Shown here: positions 47,711-60,323 of the stretch, in pieces
Layout: each line of letters starts with the position of its first letter
Numbering within the stretch: position 1 is the stretch's first letter
NCBI RefSeq assembly: GCF_000715075.1
Contig: NC_134102.1
Coordinates: 97,791,766-97,855,765, forward strand
Direction of reading: 5' to 3'
Source of the DNA: Nicotiana tabacum
Taxonomy: Eukaryota; Streptophyta; Magnoliopsida; Solanales; Solanaceae
DNA: 64,000 nucleotides
Position numbers and translations under genes: made by a program
Notes under the pieces: generated by a model
Told to the model about the DNA's origin: nothing
The model's database searches: none
The model's input: the letters and a program-made list of their open reading frames with translations, nothing else

Positions 47711-50700
47711 CGCGGAATCTCATGACCCCTTATCAGATCAACAAGTCATGGAGCTTTCTCGCCCCAACCAGAATCATAATCACCTTCTAAGACGACTTTC
47801 AATATATCCTCCTAATATACCATAATAAAAATCTGGTAGTACCCATTCTAGGTCCAATGACCATATATTATTAAACACAACTATCCCACTGACATGCCAC
47901 ATCAATATAACTCCAGCCACCACTGCGCAATCCGTGTACCCAAATATGGGAGATATCTCAAGGAAGAGAATCATATTGCAAGTTCAACAAGCACCACCAC
48001 AACCACAATATTACAACCAACTCCTCAAATTTTGTGAAGAGGATAACAGTAGGCGCATGTGCACAATTGTAGAGGAATGAAATTAATGAATCAGATAAAT
48101 TATCATAGAAATAAAATTTCCACACACGGCACGGACAACTCACGTGCCAATAATATGAATCGCCTGGCATGGTCACATGCCTCCAGTCCCAGCATATCAT
48201 ACATGAGCAATTAAACAAGTACACTTGTATATGATAATGAAATAAGATTCTCATGCTCCTGGACTGGTATAAATAACACGCCATAGTGTAAGCATGTGCA
48301 AAGTCTGCTATCACACTTCAAATCGGCAATTTAATGCAGAAATAGTAACTACCCCCCTTTATTCAGGGGATTATCTTCTTTGTAACCTCAAGTATAGCCC
48401 AGTTAGTTCTCACAAAGGTACGAATATGAGAAACGTTATAACTTTATGCTTAATGGTCAACTCTAGGCATATTATAGCCTAAACACTCTTCTGAGTATGA
48501 ATACTTGCCCCGATGCCCGCACATGGGCTCAAACTCACATATGTGCGCACTCATAGCGCGTAAAATTCACTAAGAATTAACGCAACTAGTGCCTCCACTG
48601 AGTTAAAATACAATAATCACCTCAAATAGGTCGCAACCCGAAACAATATACTTCTGAGAACTCCTAGTCTCCAAATTCATCGAACACATGAATCACCGTA
48701 ACTGATCCCAACACCATTACTAGAATGACTAACTCATTTTTCATGCACGATCATACCACGAGGAAATCTTCATAATTCGTCTGTGCCACATAGCAATAAT
48801 TTGAATATCAGCAGTTTATCAACTATGTGAGTATCACAATACTAATTATACATCTGTAAGTCAAAATACAATGCGCCTTTTGAAATACGCACCTTTCTCA
48901 TACAACACCAAGTAGTAATAGTATTCATCTAATTATTTGGAACCGCCCATGTTGTACAACATTCGTTACCTTCTCTTCAAGACTGAACTGCCACCTTGTA
49001 CATGTAAATCTAACATCCGCACAACACATAACATCTATCTTGCCATCATGTGAAAAGCACAAGAATCTCATTATCAACTCTGGGTCACCAGCAAATTACA
49101 TATCTAGTTAGTTAGAGACCTTCCTCTTGCTTGCTTCCAGGAGGAAATCACAATACACAACACGTTTCCCACACCAGTAGAAAATATCCAGTTCAAACCA
49201 TAGTAGAAACCATCAAGAACACTTTGAAATCTATCTGCACATAACCAAGCTATTAGAACTAAATTCCTCTAACTCGACCAAACCACGTAGGTCACCAAAA
49301 CCCTAGATATTGCCACCGAAACATCTGTAGAGTCTCACCACATCATAATTACCCCTATAAATACAACAACCAAAACACCCACTCTGAAAATACCTTATTT
49401 GAGTCTAAGGCTGTTTCATTCACCTTCCTGATACCAAAATATAAAATCCATAATAATATACAAAAATACTACAAGTCTCGACACCATCCAACATAAATCT
49501 CAGATTTTAGTCATAAACAAATCCGCCAAAAAATCTCAATTGTTACATATTAATCTTGAATCCATTAGAACTTTCTCGAGAGTCACCCCCTTTGTTAAAA
49601 TCCAAATTACACCGTCCAAATGGGCCAAAAGACACGTGCCCCATTAGCATAACAACACTCAAAGAAGTAACTCTACTTTAATACCACCTATCAAATTCCT
49701 ACTCCGTGCGCACTACATTATTCACAAATAACAACTCACCCATCCCACGATTTTTTTTATATACTCATAAAGCACAATATAACCCGTATCTTGAAATTTC
49801 CTTATCCGAGTCATCCTCGATCTCAACCTCTGCAAGTCATAACTAACCCACCAGTATGCCTCAGCCCAAAACTAAACCTTTACATATAACCATGAAATTG
49901 AATTGTCAATAGCAGGCTCCCTCACTTGGCTCAAAGCCATAGATTAAAACATTTCATAACTCACAATACACATACTCTATTACTGCCATAATACCGCAGT
50001 CAGTTCAACTAAAATTCTTCTCAGACCCATGCAACACCAAGCATGAAATACCTCAATCATCCGCTAATCTGGCATTCATTCTCTTGACAGTCAAGTCAAT
50101 TTTCTCAACCAGCTTCAAATTCAAGTCTCAACATTATAAGGAACACACCTGCTTAGATTACTCCACAGGAGATAACCCACCTGCTTAGCCTTAGATTGGA
50201 ATATTGCTATACCCTTCGCAGCCACAATTACCACAGAATCACTTAATATTTCTCAGTTTGATCTCATCAAGACGACATAAAAATCTAATTCGCTCCACAA
50301 TTAAACAACATGACAGATCCCTCAACGCACTCACAACTCAAGATTGTATGTCACATCAAAACAGGAATCAAGTACCCAATAACAAACTATTGAGTCATGA
50401 GAAAAATTTATTTGTCTCATTCAACCTATCTGAACACATCCCGCATTCACATCATACTTATCATATAGTCATTCAACCGCTCATCGAGCCACAAATTCCA
50501 CTCATAGGAATACTACTGAACACATAAGTCCAATTGCACAGGTTCTCACAACCGAAACTACCGAGCTTAAGCTGCAGTCTAACTCCGGTCTCAAGTCCTC
50601 CAGACTGGCCCATCAACAAAATGCAGAATACTCATCTTGAACCTTGTTCATGGAATCACAAGCCAGTAAGACACAACTGATACTGAGCGCCCATGTGTGC

Positions 50701-50884
50701 ATACGAATGCGTGGAAGGAATTCAAAGAGTTATGTCTCAAGCCGAATCAATTCCGCACGATAAGTAAAGAAAGATGGGAAGTATATATCCTAAATGCCCT
50801 GTAGCCTCTCGAAGATAAGTATGGACGCCATCATACCGATCCGCAAGACTCTACTAGACACTTGCTCATGACTCATAGAACCTA

Positions 50885-50907
50885 TGAACCTAGAGCTCTG
50901 ATACCAC
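50885..50907 (-). other. Primer-binding site of LARD1
   Basis: Minus strand GTGGTATCAGAGCTCTAGG two to three bases from the right LTR's end. The first 12 bases of TGGTATCAGAGC match the initiator-Met tRNA 3' end. Confidence 0.8.
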
Positions 50908-50909
50908 CG

Positions 50910-53900
50910 GTCACGACCCAAAATCCAACTAGTCGTGATGGCACCTAACCCAACCCGTTAGGTAAGCCAACTATTCACTATCCAATTCTAATGTAATTTA
51001 ACAAGACAATTAAGTAAAAAAAAAATCTAAATCTTATACATTCCCCAAGGACTGGTAGTACAAATCATGAGCTTCTAAGAATAGAGTTTACAAAGCTGGT
51101 ATGAAATAAATACATCATCTGTTTGAAAAGTACATAAACAGAGTTTTATGAATCTAAGGCTACCATGAACAAGAGGCAGCTACATCCGAAACGCAGGTAC
51201 ACCTTCAGATCCAGCTCCCAACGAACACAACAACATCAACAACCAACATCTGCACGCAAGGTGCAGAAGTGTAGTATGAGTACAACCTACCCCATGTACT
51301 CAATAAGTAACAAACCTAACCTTAGGTTGAAAGTAGTGACGAGCTTTTACCAAGGTCGGGTCCAAAACCAATAGTCCACAACAGTCCATAACAACATAAA
51401 CAAGTAAGACCAGAAGTAACTCAACAATCAAATGCTCAACAAAAACATGATTTCTGAAAATAGTTCTGCCTTTCAAGTACATCAATGAAAACCTAGATCG
51501 TTTACTAGAGTTGCCAAAAATATGAATAAGTTTGAAAACAATAATTTTCCCTGAATCCTTTCAATAATAAATGAGATGTTTCATTTCTTTTTCAGATAAC
51601 CCGTGTAAAATAAATGCAACAATATGCCCATCTGTCAACATGTGTGAGAAATCATGAATGATGTAATACTGTACAACATGAGAAAAATGCATCTCTATGC
51701 CTGTATGTCATGTGTGCATTTCAATGCGATGTATCTCAGAGATGAAATCATATGCATACACTCAGAGTATCATTTCACTCAATCCTCTCAATCATTCAAT
51801 CCTCCCAGTCACTCAGTCCTCGCAGTCACCTAGTCCTCACAGTCACTCATGCCTCACAGTCACTCAATCCTCCTAAATCACTCGGCACTCGCACTCAGTA
51901 GGTAACTGCGCTCACTAGGGGTGTGTACAGACTCCGGAGGGGCTCCTTCAGCCCAAGAGCTATAACAAGCCAATCATGGCATAAATCAATAAAACATGTT
52001 GCGGCGTGCAGCCCGCTCCCATAAATATCCTCACAATCAGGCCCTCAGCCTCACTCAGTCATCAATCTCTCCAGTCTCCCGGGCTCTCAATAATCACGAT
52101 CTTATAATCATCCTTACAATCAGGCCCTCGGCCTCACTCAGTCATAAATCTCTCCAGTCTCTCAGGCTCACAATGTCATGAAAATCAGCCCAAAATGATG
52201 ATATGATGAATCAATAAATAGTAACAAAGACTGAGAGATGATATGAAATGAATGAACATGACTAAGTATGAAATTTCAATTTAAACAAATAATTTAATAG
52301 TAATATGACCTTTGTAGGTCTCAATAATACTGGAACATAGCCTCAGCATAATTTTTAATATGATTCTCAGCTCAATTTCTTTAACACATAAAACTACATA
52401 GAAAATGCCAAGATTATTTGACTACAAAATTCCACGGAACCAATTACGTCACAATTTCTATAGTGCACGCCCACACGCCCGTCACCTAGCATGTGCTTCA
52501 CCTCCAAACAATTCACATAATACGTATATTCAGGGTTCATACCCTCGGTTCCAAGATTAGAAGAGTTACTTACCTCGAACAAGTCGAATCCAATATCGTG
52601 GAAGCTAAATAATGCACCAGAAATTCCATTATGCGCATATCAACTTCCAAACGGCTCGAATCTAGTCACAATTAATTTGATTAAGTCCACACAATTATAT
52701 GAATTAATTACATATCAAAATACTAATATTTTTCCAAAAAATACGAAATTACACTCCAAATATTGCCCGTAGGGCCCACATCTCGAAATACGATGAAACA
52801 TTATAAAATCCGATAACCTATTCAATTACGAGTCCAACCATACTAGTTTCATTAAAATCCGACTTCGAATCGACATTCAAATTCCAAAAATTCATTTTAT
52901 GAAATTTCTACAATTTTTCCTCAAATTTCCATCTCAAACTACTAATTGAATGATGAAAACGATGATATATTCGTATATATTAACCAAATCTAAGTTAGAA
53001 TCACTTACCCCGATGAATTGCTTGAAAATTCTACAAAAAATTGCCACAAACCGAGCTCCCAAAGTTCAAATGTCAAATAATACCCAAACCCTTGGTTTTA
53101 TAATACACAATCTGACTCCTCATTGTGCTGACCGCACAAGTTTTGTGCGGTCTGCACATTCCAGGTTCTGCGGTCACACTTCAATACTCTACACTACCAG
53201 GCTTCAATAACATACCCATAACTTGCTGTACAAATATCCAAATGAATAATGCTATACCTTTCTAGAAACTAGATTTAAAGGGCTACAATTATTTTTGAAT
53301 CATCTCCAAATTCGTTGTGTATTAAAATATATAAGCCTCTGATGTCGGACTATCGAACCTGCAGAACCCCCTGAAGTGCGGCCGCAGACAAAATTATGCG
53401 GTCCGTATTTTTCTTCTGCTATCCGCATATTTTCATCTGCTACAGCACTCAAAAATGTGCCTCGGCACATGAAATTGTGTGGTCCGCACTTTCAACGTTC
53501 CAGAACAACATCCGAGTGCCGAAATGTCCAGACATCGCTCAAAACTCACCCTGAAACTCACCGAGCCACTCGGGATCCCGTTCAAATATACCAACAAGTT
53601 TCATAACATAACACGGACCGACTCAAGGCCTCAAATCACATCAAACAATATCAAAATGACGAATCACACCACAAATCAAAATCTATGAACTTTGAACTTT
53701 CAAATTTTATATGTTATGCCGAAACATATCAAATCAATCTGGAATGACTTCAAATATTTGCACACAAGTCATAAATGACATAACTGAGCTATGAAAATTT
53801 TCAGAACTGGATTCCGACCCCGATACCAAAAAGTCAACTCCTCGGTCAAACTTCCCGAAAAATTCAATTTTCGCCATTTGAAGCCAAATTCCACTACGGA

Positions 53901-54186
53901 CTTCCAAATAATTTTTCGGACACGCTCCTAAGTCCAAAATCACCATACTGAGCTATTGAAATTATCAAAACTCTATTCCGGGGCCGTTTACACATAAGTC
54001 GACATCCAGTGACCATTTTAACCTAAGCTTTAAACCTTGGATTTCATTCTTCCAAACTAACTCTGAAATACCTGAAAATCAAAACCGACAATTCACACAA
54101 GTCATAATACATCGTGTGAAGTTATTCAAGATTTCAAATAGTAGAAAGGAGTATAAATGCCCAAAACGACCGGTCGGGTCGTTACA
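50910..54186 (-). repeat. Right (5') LTR of LARD1
   Basis: It runs from about GTCACGACCC (first T lost) to GGGTCGTTACA. It contains the short ACTCA..CCTC array (51776-51900), an 82-bp tandem duplication (52028-52190), and motif clusters (53118-53175, 53375-53490). TATA-like site at about 53097-53103, minus strand. Confidence 0.85.
52028..52190 (-). repeat. 82-bp tandem duplication in LARD1 right LTR
   Basis: The block tcctcacaatcaggccctc...ctccagtctc beginning at 52028 recurs from 52110 with few changes. The left LTR (44278-44340) has it once. Confidence 0.8.
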
Positions 54187-54283
54187 AAAACTTTACGATT
54201 TTTTAGGTTAGCAAATCACGTGAGTTGTAGATCTAATGTAAACTAAAAGATTAGCTAACAGGTCCCCACAGAAGGCGCCAAAC
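54187..54283 (-). other. Leader of element C with primer-binding site
   Basis: Minus strand: three bases after the LTR comes TGGCGCCTTCTGTGGGGAC (54280-54262), a Tat/Athila-style primer site, then about 75 bases of leader up to the LARD1 insertion. Confidence 0.7.
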
Positions 54284-55037
54284 TGTTTGACCCAAAATTT
54301 AGATCTGGGTTTAGACAATTAGATTTAATTAAATAGAGTCAATCTTAGCCAATATTAATGTCCAAAAAATATGTTAACTGATTTTATAGTAAGATAATAC
54401 GTATATTATCTAATTAACAATAAATGTTGATAACACTAGCAATATTCAAGGACCTAAAAAGGAATGGATATCATTAAATAATAACAAATAGTAATAAATA
54501 ACATTTAAGTAAATAAGAACATGTGAGTCACCCGAAAAGGGTGAGATCCATAAATATTCTTTCTGACAATGATGAATGATTGATGAGCCTTTGAATATTC
54601 AGATTGTTCTTGGATCGTGTGGAAAGGTTAGGCAAGAATCTTAAGAAAAATATATATTTTGTATGTATGCAATAAAGCAAGATTCTATAGAGAAAGTCAA
54701 TGTGTTCTCTTATAAGTGAATATCTCATCCCCCATAACTATCTCTCTTTTTTATTTATAAGGGAACATAAATCTAAAAACCCTAATAGGAATCTAGAGAA
54801 TATTCTCTCTGAAGTCGTATCTAAAACTAGCTGTTATTATTCCCTTTTAAGAGGAGCGCTCATCCTCGGCCTCGACCTGTGATGACTCCTCGGCCAAATC
54901 CTTCATCTCTCACTAGATCACTTCGACCTTGAATTCGCCTCTTGCTGAAGTCATACTGAGGATACGTGGAAACTCTCGAAGGCCCTCTTAATACTAATAT
55001 GGTCTAAGCATAACTAAGTTAATTTTTGACCCATATA
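54284..55037 (-). repeat. 5' LTR of element C
   Basis: It is 754 bp, from TGTTTGACCC to GACCCATATA on the plus strand, and matches 4185-4719 plus 7504-7725. A minus-strand TATA box lies at about 54752-54762. Confidence 0.85.
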
Positions 55038-55042
55038 ACTTA
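55038..55042. repeat. Right target-site duplication of element C (actta)
   Basis: Partner of acttg at 4180-4184; one mismatch. Confidence 0.7.
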
Positions 55043-55782
55043 TATTAAAAAAAGTATTTTCCGAATAATATACTAATCTTCAACAAATTTTATACGTAGA
55101 ACCAAAAAGGAATTCCAGGAGATTTTCAATAAAAATTGTGAACCCAACTCCATTTTCAACCAACAACTCCTTGACATCAAATACATTTGTATCTTTTAAT
55201 GGATGGGCTATTAACATCAGACAATCAATCAGGTAACCCAATACCAGAAACAAAGCCTTTCTTTTTGTTAGGGGAAACTCTCTACCTCTTGAAAGTATGT
55301 TATTGCCTTCTTGAATTTTGGGCTGAACATAAAAGTATATAAAAGTTTTACTATTAACCTTTTAACAGGAACTACGCTAAAACATTGACACTTCCGGTCC
55401 TTACCGATTCATAGTAATGCTTCATCTCCACAAAATATATAATAATTTAAAATCGTTATAGCACAACTATGACTTTCTCATTACCATGGTAAACTAAAAG
55501 GTCTAACCAAGTGGGTGTCACCTGTTAAATTAAGATTTTAGTTCACGATGCATCTAGAGTACAACAACATTAAAAGTACTACCAAATTATTGATATATCT
55601 ACTAAATTTGATCATCACAATGCTTTTATATTATGAACCTGACAAAGTGTAATTGAATGTTTTTCTTTAAACAAATAAATTAAAAGAAAGACATACATTG
55701 ACATGTTATTAAATCAATCAGTAATGAATCAGAAAATGAAGTTTTAAGTTAGAAATTTAAAGATGGAAAAGAAATTTAAGGC
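55038..55782. other. AT-rich spacer without recognisable gene
   Basis: 745 bp between element C and the LINE tail. No ORF, LTR end or repeat is seen. Likely background genomic sequence or a decayed element. Confidence 0.5.
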
Positions 55783-57769
55783 TTTTTTTTAGTAGATATT
55801 TTATTCAATACTACGAAACATTGTTCAAAGGATCCAAGGGATCATTACACATAGCAGAGATGCCGTCTACGACATTCAGATTACCTAGCTTTGCAAGGGT
55901 TCTACACGTGCTTTCAAGCACTAATTTCCTACAAGAACCTCCATCCTTGTCCGCCAGCATCCTGGCCACGACAAAGGGTGGGGAGTTAACAAAACATGTG
56001 AGCTTATTTATGAGGGTCTGCTTGGCAGCTTCCTTTGCCAGCAGGTCTGCTACTTCATTCCTCTGCCTGAAATTATGCCGGACTACTAGTTCCTTCTCCT
56101 TCACGGATATCAACCACCTGCAATTATGTAAGGGAGAGTCGTAAGTTGAATGGCCATTTTCAAGTAGGTTTATTACCTGGGTTGAGTCAATTTCGATTTC
56201 AATTGGAATTTTGTTTTTCCCAAGGCAAATTCCAAACTTTGATGTTGTGCCAGGAGTTCTGCATGAATACAGGAAACAGCTTGCACCTTCATGCTAAAAC
56301 CCATAATTCAGTGGCCGTTATGATCACGTATAACGCCACCTATTCCGCTGGCCGTTTGTTTGTATGCCCCGTCAAAGTTTAGTTTAAACCAGCCAGCTTG
56401 AGGTTTTCTTCAGTTCGTATTACAACTGACTTTTCTTTCATGATTACTTTCCCTATTAGTAAGGTAGTAGTATTCAGTAGCTTGGTTAGTAATGTAAGGG
56501 ATAGAAATATCTCTTTTGGAATTGTTTTCTATATATACTGTAGTTTCTGTTTAACCAAAGATTCCATAAGATAAAGGGAAATAAATAACTCCAATTTATC
56601 CTATGTGAGGGAACACTAAGGTTACTATATCTAATAACATCCACCCAGTCATGGTTATTGAAGATGGCAGCAGTACTATCCCAGTTAAAGGAATACCAAA
56701 AGTTTTTTACTATACCACAGTGGAGAAAAATATGAGGTAGGTCCTCTTCACCTGACCTGCAAATAGTGCACCCTTTATCTACATTCATACCAATGGTAAA
56801 GATAGGAGCGGGAGGGTAGCCTATTGTGATAGCATTTTCAGAGATTTTATTTTATTTTATTGGGACAATGAGTATTCCAAATCCATTTAAAGCTTCTAGG
56901 TGAGGGAGTAGGATTATCTATTAGAGTGTAACAGGAGGCCGTAGAAAAGTTACCTTCGCTCTTTGGTTCCCATGTGGGACAGTCGTAGGGGCGGTTAATA
57001 GGGATGGTAATGGAGATAATATTGCTAGTAATATCTGGGGTAGTTCAAAGCCAAGCTTTTCTAATGACCAAGAATAGTTAATAATAAGATCACCGACTTT
57101 TGTTGTTTGATCGTTCTTGTTAAGGGGGGCCCTCTATGCATCTTCTGAGGTGGGGTGTATTGGGGATCCATCTGGCATCCCAAATAGAAAGGGTGGAATT
57201 TTTTTGTATAGACCAAAGGGTTCCTTTGTTACAAATGTGCCATCCTTTAAGAATGCTCTTCCAAGTGTAGGAGTGGTTTTTTCTTTTGTTTGTGATGTAG
57301 GTTTGGATAAGGAGTCTTGCCCATGGGGCTTGTGGATTGTTTAGCAACCTCCAAGCCATACTAGTTAGTAGAGCGATATTTTTCGATTTGGCTTTTCGAA
57401 GACCTAGCCCTCCTTTATTATTTTCTGAGGTGATTGTATCCCAGCTAAGAAGGTGAAGCTTCTTTTTGGAGTCAGTGGTACCCCATATGAAATCCCTTTG
57501 AATTTTATCGATGGAATTAAGGATTCTAATAGGAAGGAGGGTGTATTGCATGACGTGACTAGGAATACTCGCAAGTGTGGATGATGCTAGAGTGGTTCTA
57601 CATGCGATGTTTAAGTAGTTAAACTTCCAAATGGCTAGTCAAGATCTCATGTTGTCTAGAACATAATGGAAGTCTTTTGCTTTTGGATTTGAATTAATAA
57701 TAGGGAATCCCAGGTATTTTTCAAAGGAGTCACTACTCTTTATTCCAAACAAGTTAGAGATGTTGTTAA

Positions 57770-58114
57770 TGTTGAAATTGTCAAAAGTCCCACATCGGTG
57801 GATGACAATTTTGAATGGGAATTTCACCCTATAAAAGGAGGCCTAATGTTTAAGATTTAAACACACCTCTCATTTGCCTTTTATCTTCTTAAGGCATTTG
57901 TATCTTCTCTCTTTAGTATTATTTCACTTGTAATTTTGGAGTGGAATAAAATATTGATTGTGTCCGAGGAAGTAGGCAAAATTGGCCGAACCTCATAAAT
58001 TCTGGTGTTCTTTTATTGTTGTCTTATTGTCTTGTTTATTATTTAGTGGTTGTCATAATTTTTGGTATAGTAGTTGTGACTCATTCACACTATATACATT
58101 TGGCTTCCGCAACA
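57770..58114 (+). mobile_element. Copia-type LTR inserted in LINE copy 2
   Basis: 345 bp with ends TGTTGAAATTG and CCGCAACA (TGTTG/CAACA). It contains the AGTCCCACATCGG box common in plant copia LTRs and a TATA box (CCCTATAAAAGGAGG) at 57830-57838. It is followed by a tRNA-Met primer-site-like ATTGGTATCATGTCTTAGAGC (58115-58135), and LINE sequence resumes at about 58137. There is no internal coding region or second LTR and no matching target duplication (gttaa on the left), so it is a truncated remnant rather than a clean solo LTR. Confidence 0.8.
57830..57838 (+). promoter_or_regulatory. TATA box of the copia LTR
   Basis: TATAAAAGG in a typical copia LTR setting, about 60 bp from the LTR start. 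It would direct transcription on the plus strand, antisense to the LINE. Confidence 0.6.
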
Positions 58115-58136
58115 ATTGGTATCATGTCTTAGAGCA
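58115..58136 (+). other. Primer-binding-site-like scar beside the copia LTR
   Basis: Reads TTGGTATCA, then TGTCTT, then AGAGC. The normal site is TTGGTATCAGAGC, so six bases appear inserted within it. Confidence 0.5.
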
Positions 58137-60323
58137 GTTTTTTGAGAAGATAAATTTTGACTTTGCGAGGTTAATGGTCTGCCTTGACATATTACATAAG
58201 ATTTTTAGTCCTAAGAGAATAATATTACAGGACTTCCTATTTATATGGCTCATTAACATAAGGTTGTCTGCAAAAACGACGTGGGAGAGGGACATACCAT
58301 TCGTTGAGAGAGTGATAGGGTCCCACATATTAATATCTACTTGATGATTGATATATCTAGTAAACATCTCCATACAGAGAATGAAGATATAGGGTGACAT
58401 AGGGTCACCTTGCCTAATCCCACGACTTGGATTGAAATAGTTGGTGGTTGAGCCATTCACAAGCATAGCCATAGAACTAGTTGAGATACACGACATTATG
58501 AGAGAGATAATTTTTGGGGGGAATTTAAAGTACAAGAGTGTTTTGTAAATGAATGACCACTCAAGTTTGTCGAAAGCTTTTTCCAAATCTAGTTTTAGGA
58601 TCATTTTACCTTTCTTACTGGCACTCTTCTTGAAGTTATTCATAATTTCTTCGATTAGGATAGCGTTATCACTATCACGCCTGTTTTTAAGGAAACTAGC
58701 TTGGAATGGGCTAATGATTTTTTCCAGAAAGGGTTTTAGTCTGTTAGTGATGATTTTAGTAATAACTTTGTAAATGGTATTACAAAGGCTGATAGGTCTA
58801 AAACTTTTTAGATTGTTGGCATTGGGGAATTTAGGGATGAGGCATATGTAGGTACTATTTATTTCCGGCAGAATACAGTGAGAGCTAAATATTTCATGGA
58901 AGAAATTAATAACACTAGGGCCAACTATTTTCCAATATTTTTGGTAGAAGAAGGGGTGAAGTCCGTCTGGACCTGGAGCTTTAAAGGGTTTGAAAGAGAA
59001 TAAGGCTTTGTTAACCTCACTATCATTGAGGGGTCTGTCAAGTGAAGATATATCTAAAGAGTCAAAACTAATTGGGAGGTTACGATTTTTAGAATGATAG
59101 TGGGAAGTAGTAAAAACTTCTTCAAAATAATTTTGTGCATGTAGCAAGATATCATTGTGGTTGTCAATCCAATTCCCTAAATTATCTTTGAAGAAGCTAA
59201 TATGGTTCCTTCTTCATCTATTGGAGGCACAAATGTGAAAAAATCTAGTGTTTGCGTCTCTATCATTGAGCCATGAGATCCTAGATCTAAGCTTCCAGTA
59301 ATCTTCCTCTAATTTCAAGTAATTATTGTAGTCTTTTTGTAAGGATATTTCCAGGTTCTGAAGGAACGTGCTAGTAGCATATTAAGGGGAGCATTGAATA
59401 CCATATAGTCTAGCCAAAATTTTCTTTTTTTCCCTAAAGATGTCTCCAAAAGTATTCTTACTCCAATCTCTAATATTTAGGGCAAAGTTATGCATGGCCG
59501 ACTTGAAGTTATTATTAACCTAGGTTAATTGGACTCTATTGATAAAGTCGGGGTGTGTACACCAAATATTCTCTAACTTGAAGGGCTTTTGTGGTGGGAT
59601 AGGTGTGAAGGAGTTAAGTTTAAGGATTAATAGGTTATGGTCCAAGTAGGTTTTTGGCAGGTGGGTTACTGAGGATCCAGGGAAGAGGTTTAACCATTCT
59701 TCATTAGCTAGGAATCTATCCAATCTTTTCATAATCAAACCTTTGCGTTTTTTCCTATGGTTAGACCACGTATACTTACAGCCCATGTAGCCTAAATCGA
59801 CTAGTCTACAATTATTAATATGGTTCCAAATCCTAGAGGTTCTAGAATGGCTAACCTTCCTACCTCTAAACTTTTCGAATATCATTGTTATATCATTTAA
59901 ATCTCCTCCTACTAACCATGCTCTGTTAAAGGTGTTAAAAATATTTTCTAAGTAATGCCACATGGTTTCTCTATCATAAATATTAGTGTTAGCGTAGACA
60001 GTGCTATGGAGCCAAGAAAAGCGAAAGGGGAGTACCTCAATCATAGCATGAATTTCCTGGCACCTCCTAGTAAAGTTATTAACAATGACTACTTTGTGAT
60101 CGTAGAGAATGACCAAACCTCCAGCTTGACCTTCAGCAAGCAACTCAATCATCTTTGTGAAGTTGAAGTCATTTAGCAGGGTTGCATAAAAGCCCATTCT
60201 AGTCTCCAGTAGTGCTATTAAGCAAGGCTTGTGGATGTCAATGATTTCCCTAAAGTTTCGACGCAAATCATCATTGTTTGCTCCACAAACGTTCCAAAAG
60301 ATGATGTTTGTGACTCTATTCAT

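Larger units (their letters stand above)
46396..50884 (-). other. Non-coding internal region of LARD1 (with hAT insertion)
   Basis: It has no Gag, protease, RT or integrase. Open stretches do not exceed about 120 codons and lack known domains. The polypurine tract is at its left end. The primer-side 100 bp match LARD2. Position 46819-47710 is a later DNA-transposon insertion. Confidence 0.75.
43161..54186 (-). mobile_element. LARD1: large non-coding LTR retrotransposon derivative in element C's leader
   Basis: Minus-strand order: LTR 54186-50910, primer site 50907-50885, internal region 50884-46396 including a hAT insertion, polypurine tract AAGTGGGGGAGAA, LTR 46395-43161. LTRs are about 3.28 and 3.24 kb. 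The left LTR holds an extra (TA)n run. Net internal length without the hAT is about 3.6 kb, with no retroviral domains. It separates element C's primer site (54262-54280) from its Gag start (43127). No matching target duplication is seen (aaaac on the right, cacct on the left), because the left LTR is followed by a further 22 bases of LARD interior. Confidence 0.85.
4185..55037 (-). mobile_element. Element C: old Tat-like Ty3/gypsy retrotransposon broken up by nested insertions
   Basis: Read on the minus strand: 5' LTR 55037-54284, primer-binding site 54280-54262, leader, Gag and start of protease 43127-41232, then (after a large loss and the element A insertion) a 3' tail with polypurine tract at about 8032-7726 and the 3' LTR 7725-4185. 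The two LTRs are alignable throughout. After removing solo LTR S1 they measure about 757 and 754 bp. RT, RNase H and integrase of C are absent, apparently deleted along with the 5' tip of element A. The primer site TGGCGCCTTCTGTGGGGAC and the Gag/protease style suggest the Tat lineage; that assignment is inference. It is the outermost and hence oldest of the nested LTR elements. Confidence 0.8.
55811..60323 (-). pseudogene. LINE ORF2 (endonuclease, RT, RNase H), copy 2, interrupted
   Basis: Endonuclease from ATG 60323: NVCGAN, ALLETR, GGDLND, and closing LDHN where copy 1 has SDHN. RT in the 341-codon open stretch 59147-58122: FKPFKAPGPDGLHPFFYQKY, FRPISLCNTIYKVI, LDLEKAFDKLEW, GIRQGDPMSPYIF. 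The catalytic box near 58264-58275 reads FADN instead of FADD. The RT is cut at about 58137 by the copia LTR and resumes at 57769 (SSDSFEKYLGFPII, then RILNSIDKIQRDFIWG). A zinc-finger-like motif (CTICRSGEEDLPHIFLHC) lies at about 56710-56765. RNase H spans about 56395-55811 (FKLNFDGAYKQ, HAELLAQ, RNEVADLLAKEAAKQ). Frameshifts separate most pieces. Confidence 0.85.

Noticed and set aside
57982..58344. 120-codon plus-strand open frame
   Set aside because: It spans the border of the copia LTR and the antisense of the LINE RT, so it is a chance frame.
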